Shown in pieces: positions 39,007 through 46,475 of a stretch of 64,000 nt of DNA. Within the stretch, counting starts at the first letter, position 1. Every line of letters begins with the position of its first letter. The stretch comes from Bacteroidales bacterium (lineage in GTDB: Bacteria; Bacteroidota; Bacteroidia; Bacteroidales; F082): assembly GCA_017538795.1 (NCBI GenBank), contig JAFYIE010000075.1, forward strand, positions 1 through 64,000. The letters are read 5' to 3'. A program made the position numbers and the translations under genes. The notes beneath the pieces are model-generated. The model saw only the letters and a program-made list of their open reading frames with translations, was not told the origin of the DNA and ran no database searches.

Positions 39007-39355
39007 AATAACGATTAAGGAAGCTCAGGAGATCGTCGACAACTGGATCAAGACCGTTGGCGTGCGTTATTTCAACGAGCTCACGAATATGGCTATGCTC
39101 ACCGAAGAGGTGGGAGAGGTGGCGCGCATCATCGCCCGCACCTACGGTGAGCAGTCGTTTAAAGACTCCGACAAGAAACACGACCTCGGCGACGAGATGG
39201 CCGACGTGCTATGGGTATTAATATGCTTAGCCAACCAAACCGGCGTCGACCTCACCGAGGCATTTCGAAAGAACCTCGAGAAAAAAACCAATCGAGATTC
39301 CGAGAGACATAAAAACAATAAAAAGTTAGCAGCTGACAACCCTGCCAACTGCTAA
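38987..39355 (+). CDS. MazG-like nucleotide pyrophosphohydrolase
   Basis: A 122-residue all-alpha NTP pyrophosphatase. Metal-binding motifs are LTEEVGEVAR and GDEMADVLW, the EExxE and ExxD pairs of the MazG fold. It would hydrolyse non-canonical or excess nucleoside triphosphates to monophosphates. Starts inside the transporter gene (20-base overlap in another frame), so expression is likely coupled. The last residues, rich in Asn and Lys, are encoded in heptad array E. Confidence 0.88.
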   Translation: MQHQNAEITIKEAQEIVDNWIKTVGVRYFNELTNMAMLTEEVGEVARIIARTYGEQSFKDSDKKHDLGDEMADVLWVLICLANQTGVDLTEAFRKNLEKKTNRDSERHKNNKKLAADNPANC

Positions 39356-39374
39356 CTTCTAACTACTAACTACC
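39324..39374. repeat. Heptad repeat array E (convergent gene ends)
   Basis: Seven units, one of 9 bases; the left pair (AGTTAGC-type) is inverse to the right four (AACTACT-type). A perfect 9-base inverted repeat pairs 39324-39332 with 39349-39357. It contains the stop of the MazG-like gene (39353-39355) and the stop of arcA (39370-39372) on the other strand. Confidence 0.8.
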
Positions 39375-40611
39375 ACTGAACCTGTTGTCTCAACAGCGGC
39401 ATCGTCATACAACGTGCGCCGCCGCCACCACGAGAGAGCTCGTTGCCTTCGAAGGCGACAACACAGCGTTTATAGTCGTTCGGATTGAGTTTTCCTGACG
39501 CCACGTCGGCGGCCTTCAGCACCTCAAAGCCATTCTTGTTCAACGCCTCAATGGTATTATAGTTTCTTGCATATCCTAACACCTTACCGGGAGCGAAGCA
39601 GAAGAAGTTAGCACCGCTATGCCACTGCTCGCGTGGTCCGAAATAATCGTCGCCACCGCCGCAGAAGATAGGCTCGAGATGCATTCCGAGGTCGTCCAAC
39701 GCCTCGATGAGGTTCTTCTCTTCCTTGACTTTGGTATATTCATAGCCGTTCACCTCGTAGTGCACGGTCTTGAAATTCTCATTCATTATAACTGGCTTAT
39801 ATGCCATACAACGGTCTTTGTCGAGGAACGTGAACACCATATCCAGATGGATGAACGAGTCAGGCTCCAACGGCAGCTGCTGCGTGATGAGATGACGCAC
39901 TCCGCCGAGGCTTCTCAGATGATCCAGCAACGCCTGCACGCCTTCTTTGCTCGTTCTAGCGCCACAGCCGCTCAAAATGATGTCATGACGGGCAATCTCG
40001 ACGTCGCCGCCTTCAACAGAACCCATTCCGTTATTGCTGTAACGGTTGACAGGATTTATAGCCTTCACATCGATGATGCTCGAATTATTGAAAATAGCCT
40101 CGAGAATCATAGTCTCACGGTCACGGACGTCAGTAGCCATTTTGCTGATCATCACGTTGTTATACATCGTGAACGACGCGTCTCTCATAAAGAAAAGGTT
40201 TGGGATAGGAGGGAAGATATAACGCTCTTTCAGGCTGTTGTTGTCATAACCCTCAATGAGTACTGTCGCCAATGTCTCCTCATCGAAATCACTAAACAAC
40301 TCGGCGAGATACGACAACTGTTCTCTCTCACAAATTCTGGATATAAGGTTTTCTCTAACTTCGGCGTTTTTTAGTACATCTACCAACAAATCCTTGAAAT
40401 ACAATACGTTAGCAACTTTTTTAAGACTTCCTTCAAAGTCTTTGTAGTTTTCCAACGCTTCACGATAGTTTAAAATGTCACTGAAAAGGAATTTGTGGGC
40501 GTTTTCTGGTGTCATGTGCTCGATTTCCTTACCCGGAGCGTGCAAAATGACATATTCCAATTTACCAATCTCTGATTCAACACATGGTTTTACGCATCGA
40601 AAATAATCCAT
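39370..40611 (-). CDS. arcA: Arginine deiminase
   Basis: Hydrolyses L-arginine to citrulline and ammonia in the cytoplasm. A 413-residue protein of the guanidino-modifying fold, with FMRDASF, MGSVEGGDV, HLDMVFTFLD and the catalytic Cys401 in the C-terminal GGGARCMTMPL. No arcB or arcC is present next to it, so ATP generation from citrulline would need genes elsewhere. Stop codon in heptad array E; -7 element at 40636-40643. Confidence 0.95.
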   Translation of the reverse strand: MDYFRCVKPCVESEIGKLEYVILHAPGKEIEHMTPENAHKFLFSDILNYREALENYKDFEGSLKKVANVLYFKDLLVDVLKNAEVRENLISRICEREQLSYLAELFSDFDEETLATVLIEGYDNNSLKERYIFPPIPNLFFMRDASFTMYNNVMISKMATDVRDRETMILEAIFNNSSIIDVKAINPVNRYSNNGMGSVEGGDVEIARHDIILSGCGARTSKEGVQALLDHLRSLGGVRHLITQQLPLEPDSFIHLDMVFTFLDKDRCMAYKPVIMNENFKTVHYEVNGYEYTKVKEEKNLIEALDDLGMHLEPIFCGGGDDYFGPREQWHSGANFFCFAPGKVLGYARNYNTIEALNKNGFEVLKAADVASGKLNPNDYKRCVVAFEGNELSRGGGGARCMTMPLLRQQVQW

Positions 40612-40635
40612 AAAATATTATTTATAATTAGACTG

Positions 40636-40643
40636 CAAAAATA
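40636..40643 (-). promoter_or_regulatory. -7 promoter element for arcA
   Basis: TATTTTTG on the - strand, 24 bases upstream of the arcA start. Confidence 0.65.
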
Positions 40644-40672
40644 CAAAAAAAAACTTTATTTCATAAAATTTT

Positions 40673-40730
40673 TTAGACTTTAGTCATTAGACCTTAGTCT
40701 TTAGCAAGAATAATATTAACTAAAGTCTAA
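40673..40730. repeat. Heptad repeat array F with inverted arm
   Basis: Five units of TTAGACT/TTAGTCA type (40673-40707), a 11-base spacer, then the exact reverse complement of the first 12 bases (40719-40730). The stop codon of the tRNA editing gene (40727-40729) lies in the right arm. On transcription from the right it can fold as a 12-bp hairpin, possibly a terminator that shields arcA. Confidence 0.8.
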
Positions 40731-41242
40731 TATAGTTCAATAAACTCGTAACCGTTTCCCATCGCATCCAAAAACTTCACCAAATCCTTGGTTTTGATGA
40801 CACACGTCCCGGTATTGTCATTCGGATGGAAGCTGATATATTCTCTGTCGAGCAAATTTTTGTCGAGATACAGATACACATGATGTTCCTCGTCGTTGAT
40901 GATGCCGAAAGGCGAGACGCTGCCCGGTTTCAGGCCGAGATATTTATCCATTCTGGCTTCCGACGCAAAGCTTAGCTTTCCTTGCTTCAAACGATGTTCC
41001 AGATCATGGATGGCGAGCTGCTGCATGCAATCGAAAATCACCAGATAATGGCGGTTTCCCTTGTGATTTCTGAAAAACAGATTCTTGCAGTGCGTCCACT
41101 CGAACTTGCCCCAATACTGCAGCGCGTCCTCAATCGTCGGCAACGCCGGATGAAATATCAACTTAAAAGGAATGCCCAGCTCGTTCAGCTTGTCGACGAC
41201 CTTTTTCTGTCGTTCCGATAATTCGTGATTTATCTCTGTCAT
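40727..41242 (-). CDS. Prolyl-tRNA editing protein (YbaK/ProXp-ala family)
   Basis: A 171-residue trans-editing deacylase that removes misacylated amino acids, most likely Ala from tRNA-Pro. The fold is the bacterial ProRS insertion domain; KNLFFRNHKGNRHYL, the GSVSPFGIIND loop and LDKNLLDREYISFHPN are typical of the ProXp-ala/PrdX group. Start at ATG 41242; the TTG two codons upstream is rejected. Six bases downstream of the pseudouridine synthase gene, so they form a pair with a tRNA/rRNA quality theme. Confidence 0.9.
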   Translation of the reverse strand: MTEINHELSERQKKVVDKLNELGIPFKLIFHPALPTIEDALQYWGKFEWTHCKNLFFRNHKGNRHYLVIFDCMQQLAIHDLEHRLKQGKLSFASEARMDKYLGLKPGSVSPFGIINDEEHHVYLYLDKNLLDREYISFHPNDNTGTCVIKTKDLVKFLDAMGNGYEFIELY

Positions 41243-41248
41243 AATCAA

Positions 41249-42127
41249 TTAAATTTCAAAGTTTTTTGGAAATGGCGTTTCGAACTTCAAATCCTCATGC
41301 GTAATAGGGTGGATGAAGCACAGTTTATAAGCATGCAGCCCCAAACGTCCTATCTTGTCATCACCGTCGCCGTATTTCGGGTCACCTACAACCGGGAAAC
41401 CTATATCCTGAAGGTGTACGCGAATCTGGTTTTTGCGTCCGGTGTCGAGCCTGAGTTCCACGAGCGAGTATCCGTTTGACACCTTTATTAATTTATAATG
41501 TGTCGTCGCAAACTTGCCGCCATTGTCGGTCTTGCTCGAATATGTCACAAACTGCGCGTTGTCTTTGAGCCACGAACTGATGCTGCCTTCCTGTTTTCGC
41601 ATCTCGCCATGAACCAAGGCCACATAACGGCGGTCGTAAACCGTCTCTTTCCAGTTTTCCTCAAATTTCAACGCCACTTTTTTGTCTTTCGCGAAAAGCA
41701 ACAGACCCGAAGTGTCTCTGTCCAAACGATGAATGGTGTGCGCATGACATCTCTGATGATTTCTCTCAAGATATTGATTCAGAATGCTTTGCACTGTCTC
41801 CTCGTCGGGATGCGGCGAATTGCATAAAATTCCGCTCTTTTTCTCGACAACAAAAAGATACTGGTCTTCGTAAACGATTCTGACCCAACGACTTTCAAAA
41901 CTTTCAATCTTGTGGTTGCGGCCTATTTTCACCTCCATACCCGGTTCAAGTTTGAAATCGTGCTGCGTCACCTGTCGCCCGTCAACACTCACCGAGCCCG
42001 AGAGGATGTTTTTCGCCTTAGTCCTGCTGATGCCGTTCATCTTCTTCATCAGGAAAGGCAAAAGGGTATCGCTCTCCAACACTTTGAAAATCAAATCTTT
42101 AGGCTTGTTGTCTTTTTTATTATGCAT
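41249..42127 (-). CDS. RluA-family pseudouridine synthase with S4 domain
   Basis: A 292-residue enzyme converting uridine to pseudouridine in rRNA or tRNA. An S4 RNA-binding domain occupies about 20-75 (MNGISRTKAKNILSG, VSVDGRQV), and the catalytic domain carries HRLDRDTSGLLL with Asp136 as catalytic residue, plus RKNQIRVH. The closest subgroup is RluD-like; the modified position is not readable. The -7 element at 42129-42136 ends 1 base before ATG 42127, which implies either a leaderless message or a true start further in (Met27 or Met30, just before the S4 core). Confidence 0.93.
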   Translation of the reverse strand: MHNKKDNKPKDLIFKVLESDTLLPFLMKKMNGISRTKAKNILSGSVSVDGRQVTQHDFKLEPGMEVKIGRNHKIESFESRWVRIVYEDQYLFVVEKKSGILCNSPHPDEETVQSILNQYLERNHQRCHAHTIHRLDRDTSGLLLFAKDKKVALKFEENWKETVYDRRYVALVHGEMRKQEGSISSWLKDNAQFVTYSSKTDNGGKFATTHYKLIKVSNGYSLVELRLDTGRKNQIRVHLQDIGFPVVGDPKYGDGDDKIGRLGLHAYKLCFIHPITHEDLKFETPFPKNFEI

Positions 42128-42128
42128 A

Positions 42129-42136
42129 CAAAAATA
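42129..42136 (-). promoter_or_regulatory. Candidate -7 element abutting the pseudouridine synthase start
   Basis: TATTTTTG on the - strand, 1 base from the annotated ATG. If used, transcription would begin at or after that ATG. Confidence 0.45.
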
Positions 42137-42185
42137 ATTTTACACAAAATTAATAAAAAACTTGATTTCTGAAACAGAAAATGTT

Positions 42186-42193
42186 TAAATTTG
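42186..42193 (+). promoter_or_regulatory. -7 promoter element for the transketolase pair
   Basis: TAAATTTG matches TAnnTTTG, 39 bases upstream of ATG 42233. Confidence 0.6.
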
Positions 42194-42232
42194 CAGAAGA
42201 AAACGAATTAATTACAATACTTTGATAATATC

Positions 42233-43075
42233 ATGACTATCAATGAATTAAAAGATGTTGCGTCACAAGTCAGACGTGATATCATCCGAATGGTTCATGG
42301 CTGTCAGTCGGGGCATCCGGGCGGCTCGCTGGGCGCTACCGACATTGTGACGGCTTTGTATTTCGACCAGATGCAAATCGACCCGAAGAACTTCAAGATG
42401 GACGGGGCAGGTGAGGACATGTTTTTCCTTTCAAACGGTCACATCAGTCCGATGCTCTACAGCATTTTGGCTCGCCGCGGTTACTTCCCTGTAGCCGAGC
42501 TCGCCACCTTCCGTCGCTTGGGAACACGTCTCCAAGGGCATCCTACTCCTGCCGAAGGTCTCCCGGGCATCCGCGTAGCCAGCGGCTCGCTCGGACAAGG
42601 TCTATCGGTGGCAGCAGGCGTTGCTCAAGCTAAGAAACTCAACGGCGACAACCATCTCGTGTTCTGCCTCATGGGCGACGGCGAACAGGAGGAAGGTCAG
42701 ATCTGGGAAGCCGCCATGTACGCTCCGGCAAAGAACGTCGACAACCTCGTGGCTATCATCGACTACAACAAGAAACAGATCGACGGCCCGACCGACGAAG
42801 TGATGAACCTTGGCGACCTCAAGGCAAAATACAAGTCATTCGGCTGGAAAGTCTACGAATGCAATGGCAACGACATGCAACAAATCGTTGATACTCTGAA
42901 TGTTACACGCAAGAACGCTCATAAAGGCCAGGCTCAAATCATCCTCGCTCACACCGAGATGGGAATGGGTGTCGACTTCATGATGGGAACCCACAAATGG
43001 CACGGCACGCCTCCTAACGACGAGCAAGCCGCAAACGCTCTTTCACAACTTAAAGAAACATTAGGAGATTATTGA
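42233..43075 (+). CDS. Transketolase, N-terminal subunit
   Basis: A 280-residue thiamine-diphosphate-binding half of a split transketolase (non-oxidative pentose phosphate pathway). HGCQSGHPGGSLGATD is the N-terminal catalytic stretch, GSLGQGLSVAAG follows, and the metal/ThDP motif is MGDGEQEEGQIWEAAMYA ... DYN. It needs the partner encoded 2 bases downstream to make the active site. Confidence 0.95.
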   Translation: MTINELKDVASQVRRDIIRMVHGCQSGHPGGSLGATDIVTALYFDQMQIDPKNFKMDGAGEDMFFLSNGHISPMLYSILARRGYFPVAELATFRRLGTRLQGHPTPAEGLPGIRVASGSLGQGLSVAAGVAQAKKLNGDNHLVFCLMGDGEQEEGQIWEAAMYAPAKNVDNLVAIIDYNKKQIDGPTDEVMNLGDLKAKYKSFGWKVYECNGNDMQQIVDTLNVTRKNAHKGQAQIILAHTEMGMGVDFMMGTHKWHGTPPNDEQAANALSQLKETLGDY

Positions 43076-43077
43076 TT

Positions 43078-44028
43078 ATGAAGATAGAAGTTCAAAACTA
43101 CAAAGATACAAGAAGCGGCTTCGGCGATGGTTTGCTCGAGGCCGGAAAGCGTAACCCGAAGGTCGTGGGTCTCACCGCCGACCTCACCGGCTCGCTGAAG
43201 ATGGGCGACTTCGCCAAAGCTTTCCCAGAGAGATTCTTCCAAGTAGGCATCGCTGAAGCTAACATGGTGGGATTGGCAGCAGGATTGGCCATCGGCGGTT
43301 ACATCCCGTTCACCGGAACATTCGCCAACTTCTCATCAGCGCGTATCTACGACCAGATTCGCATGGTGGTGGCATATTCCAATAAAAACGTGAAGATTTG
43401 CGCTTCTCATGCTGGTGTGACATTAGGCGAAGACGGCGCTACACACCAGACTCTTGAAGACGTCGGCATGATGAAGATGTTGCCTAACATGACGGTTCTC
43501 GTTCCTTGCGACTACAACCAGACAAAAGCCGCTACCATCGCCGCTGCCGAGCACGACGGTCCTGTTTATCTTCGTTTCGGTCGCCCGAAAGTGGCTAACT
43601 TCACTCCAGCCGACGAGCCGTTTGTCATCGGTAAGGCTCAGATGATTCAAGAAGGCAAGGACGTCTCTATCTTCGCCTGCGGTCACCTCGTATGGAAAGC
43701 CATCGAGGCACTCCCGATCTTGAAGGAGATGGGAATCAACGCGGAGCTCATCAACATCCACACTATCAAGCCGTTGGATGTCGAGGCTGTGTTGAAGTCA
43801 GTGGCTAAGACAGGCTGCGTGGTCACAGCGGAGGAACACATGCGCAACGGCGGTCTTGGCGACAGCATCGCACAGGTTCTGGCCTTGAACAACCCTCGTC
43901 CAATGGAAATGGTCGCCGTCAACGACGTCTTCGGTCAGAGCGGCACCCCAGACGAGTTGCTGAAGCACTATCATCTTGACACTCCAGACATCGTGGAGGC
44001 GGTGAAGAAAGTTATTGCGAGAAAGTAA
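43078..44028 (+). CDS. Transketolase, C-terminal subunit
   Basis: A 316-residue pyrimidine-binding and C-terminal half of transketolase. GIAEANMVGLAAGLA carries the conserved Glu that activates ThDP; CASHAGVTLGEDGATHQ and DGPVYLRFGRPK follow. ATG 43078 is used; the alternative TTG at 43072 overlaps the upstream stop. The stop codon is immediately followed, without any spacer, by the stop of the convergent dgt gene. Confidence 0.95.
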   Translation: MKIEVQNYKDTRSGFGDGLLEAGKRNPKVVGLTADLTGSLKMGDFAKAFPERFFQVGIAEANMVGLAAGLAIGGYIPFTGTFANFSSARIYDQIRMVVAYSNKNVKICASHAGVTLGEDGATHQTLEDVGMMKMLPNMTVLVPCDYNQTKAATIAAAEHDGPVYLRFGRPKVANFTPADEPFVIGKAQMIQEGKDVSIFACGHLVWKAIEALPILKEMGINAELINIHTIKPLDVEAVLKSVAKTGCVVTAEEHMRNGGLGDSIAQVLALNNPRPMEMVAVNDVFGQSGTPDELLKHYHLDTPDIVEAVKKVIARK

Positions 44029-45351
44029 TTATTCTATCCCTCTCAAATCCTTGTATAACTGCACCGCATAAAGGTCAGTCATGTTTGAAATGTAGTCAAG
44101 GACGACTTGGATTTTCGAATACAAGTCGTCTTTTTCTGTCTTGAACTGGTCGGGAATAATGGACATCAAACGCTTGTGATAACCACTGTCAGGATGCAGA
44201 ATGGCGTCCATAAACTCGTTCATCAGACTGCCGATGATGTTGTATCCGGTAACTTCAATCTTTACTACAGATGGATGCTTGTAAATATTTGGCACTGAGA
44301 AACTTCTGCATTCTTCGAGAGCGTCTTTTTCGAGCTGCGGCAGATGCGAAATCAAGCTGTTTTTGAACGTACCCGCCATGATGTCGTCATAGTTCTCGAT
44401 GAACACCTTCGACACGCAATCGACGAGCTTGTTGATGACCGTAGCGCGCAAAAACGCCATCCTCTCATTCGAGTCGGTGACGGTTCTGAACACATGCTCG
44501 CGTCTCTCGAAAAACCATTTCTCTTCAGGTCTGTCTTCACTGAAAAACGCCGTGAAATGCTTGTCGATGTCGGCTGTCTGGATGATGCCACGCTTATGAG
44601 CGTCTTCCATGTCCAAAATCAGGTAGCAGATGTCGTCGGCGGCCTCCATCATATACGATAGCGGGTGACGGGCGTAGATAGGTTTCTCGCTGTCTATGCG
44701 CGGGATTCCGCAGCCTTCCATGACCTTCTCAAACTGCTCGATTTCTGAGTTGAAGACGTTGTATTTCTTTCTGTCGCCCTTGCCGAACGAAGGGTATGGG
44801 TATTTTATCAGCGTAGCCAACGATGCATATGTCAGCGACAAACCGCCCTCACGACGGCCTGCAAACTGATGCGTCAGCTGACGGAAAGCGTTGGCGTTGC
44901 CTTCGAATGATATTAAGTCAGTCCATTGATTCTCAGGAATTTGGCTCTGCAACGACTTTCCTTCGCCGAACTTAAAATAGCTGCTCATAGTCTCCTCACC
45001 GGAATGCCCGAAAGGAGGGTTGCCGAGGTCGTGAGCGAGACATGCCGTCGAAACAATGGTGTCGATGTCGTAAATGACGTCGTGGAAATCCGAGCCATAT
45101 TTTTCGATTAAAAATTTCGACACTTTTCGTGCTATCGAGCGTCCCACGCTGGCCACTTCGAGGCTGTGCGTCAATCGGTTATGCACAAGCTTGGCTCCAG
45201 GCAACGCAAAAACCTGCGTCTTGTTCTGAAGTCGGTGAAAAATGTTCGAGAAGATGATTCTGTCATAATCTCTCTGAAACTCGTTTCTGATGTCGGCTAC
45301 GCTCTGTGCCCGAGCCTCACGCTTTGCTGATAAAAGTTGTTCCCAATTCAT
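44029..45351 (-). CDS. dgt: dGTP triphosphohydrolase-like HD-domain protein
   Basis: A 440-residue HD-superfamily phosphohydrolase that splits dNTPs (typically dGTP) into nucleoside and triphosphate. The N terminus (RNEFQRDYDRIIFSN, then FRRLQNKTQV-like FHRLQNKTQVF) and HNRLTHSLEVASVGR provide the first metal His; ACLAHDLGNPPFGHSGEE is the HD pair. Downstream ARHPLSYMMEAADDICYLILDMEDAH fits the family. It follows tsaD across heptad array G. Confidence 0.93.
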   Translation of the reverse strand: MNWEQLLSAKREARAQSVADIRNEFQRDYDRIIFSNIFHRLQNKTQVFALPGAKLVHNRLTHSLEVASVGRSIARKVSKFLIEKYGSDFHDVIYDIDTIVSTACLAHDLGNPPFGHSGEETMSSYFKFGEGKSLQSQIPENQWTDLISFEGNANAFRQLTHQFAGRREGGLSLTYASLATLIKYPYPSFGKGDRKKYNVFNSEIEQFEKVMEGCGIPRIDSEKPIYARHPLSYMMEAADDICYLILDMEDAHKRGIIQTADIDKHFTAFFSEDRPEEKWFFERREHVFRTVTDSNERMAFLRATVINKLVDCVSKVFIENYDDIMAGTFKNSLISHLPQLEKDALEECRSFSVPNIYKHPSVVKIEVTGYNIIGSLMNEFMDAILHPDSGYHKRLMSIIPDQFKTEKDDLYSKIQVVLDYISNMTDLYAVQLYKDLRGIE

Positions 45352-45359
45352 TTTTTTAA

Positions 45360-45445
45360 AGTTAGTAGTTACAAGTTAGTAGTTAGTAGTTGGTAGTTGG
45401 TTGTCAAGTTAACTTCTAACTGACAACTTCTAACTGCTAACTACT
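45360..45445. repeat. Heptad repeat array G (large inverted array)
   Basis: Six direct units AGTTAGT/AGTTGGT (45360-45401), a 9-base link, then five units of the inverse class AACTTCT/AACTACT (45411-45445), with TTGTCA/TGACAA nearest the loop. The arms can pair over about 25 bases. The tsaD stop (45441-45443) lies in the last unit, and the array fills the spacer between tsaD and dgt. Confidence 0.88.
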
Positions 45446-46463
45446 GCGTAGCAGTGCGGGCATACGGCGTCATGTCCTGACTGCCAAATTCACCGCGTTT
45501 ATATTTCAGATATCCGGCCACTCCGATCATCGCGGCGTTGTCGGTGCTGAACTTGAACTTCGGGATGAAAACATCCCAATGATATTTCTTTCCTGCGGCG
45601 CGCATAGCGTCCTGAAGTCCGGTGTTTGCCGACACTCCGCCAGCTATCGCCACTTGTTTGATGCCAGTGTCTTTCGCCGCCTTGATGAGCTTCTTCATCA
45701 AAGTGTCGATTATGTCTTTTTGGATGGAAGCGCACAAATCGGCTTTGTTTTCCTCGATGAAATTCTCGTTTTCTTTGAGTTTGTCGCGCAAGAAATACAA
45801 GAAACTGGTCTTCAACCCGCTGAAGCTGTAGTCGTAGCCGGGGATGTGCGGCTTGCTGAACTGGAACGCGTCGGGGTTGCCTTCCTTGGCCAACTTATTG
45901 ATAATAGGTCCTCCGGGATAGCCCAATCCCATGATTTTCGCGGTCTTGTCGAATGCTTCGCCTGCCGCGTCGTCGATGGTCTTGCCCAAGATTTCGAGGT
46001 CGAAATAGTCGTTCACCTTCATGATCTGGGTGTGACCGCCCGACACCGTCAAACAAAGGAACGGAAACTGCGGAACTGGCGTAGGATTTTCCGGTTCTTG
46101 GGCAAAAAGTGCCAAAACATGACCGTTTGTATGATTAATTTCAATCATCGGGATGTCCATGGCGAGCGCGAAAGCCTTTGAGAATGAAGTACCTACGAGC
46201 AAAGAACCTAATAATCCCGGTCCACGTGTAAAAGCTATTGCGCGTATTTGATTTTTTTGTATATTTGCTTGCTTAATTGCGGCGTCAACGACAGGTATGA
46301 TATTCTGCTGGTGCGCGCGCGACGCGAGCTCTGGGATGACACCTCCGTATTGGCGGTGAACCTCTTGATTAGCAATGACATTCGACAAGACTGTCGTGCC
46401 TCTGAGGACTGCCGCAGAAGTGTCATCACATGATGATTCGATAGCTAAAATGTATTCGTCCAT
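45441..46463 (-). CDS. tsaD: tRNA N6-threonylcarbamoyladenosine transferase
   Basis: Transfers the threonylcarbamoyl group to A37 of ANN-decoding tRNAs with TsaB and TsaE. A 340-residue ASKHA protein: AIESSCDDTSAAV, RGPGLLGSLLVG, the metal motif NHTNGH, SGGHTQIM and the C-terminal STDNAAMIG are all present. The reading frame continues to 46508, but the start is placed at ATG 46463 (MDEYILAIE), because the extension would run into the -7 element at 46481-46488. Confidence 0.97.
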   Translation of the reverse strand: MDEYILAIESSCDDTSAAVLRGTTVLSNVIANQEVHRQYGGVIPELASRAHQQNIIPVVDAAIKQANIQKNQIRAIAFTRGPGLLGSLLVGTSFSKAFALAMDIPMIEINHTNGHVLALFAQEPENPTPVPQFPFLCLTVSGGHTQIMKVNDYFDLEILGKTIDDAAGEAFDKTAKIMGLGYPGGPIINKLAKEGNPDAFQFSKPHIPGYDYSFSGLKTSFLYFLRDKLKENENFIEENKADLCASIQKDIIDTLMKKLIKAAKDTGIKQVAIAGGVSANTGLQDAMRAAGKKYHWDVFIPKFKFSTDNAAMIGVAGYLKYKRGEFGSQDMTPYARTATQ

Positions 46464-46475
46464 AGCAATAAAAGA

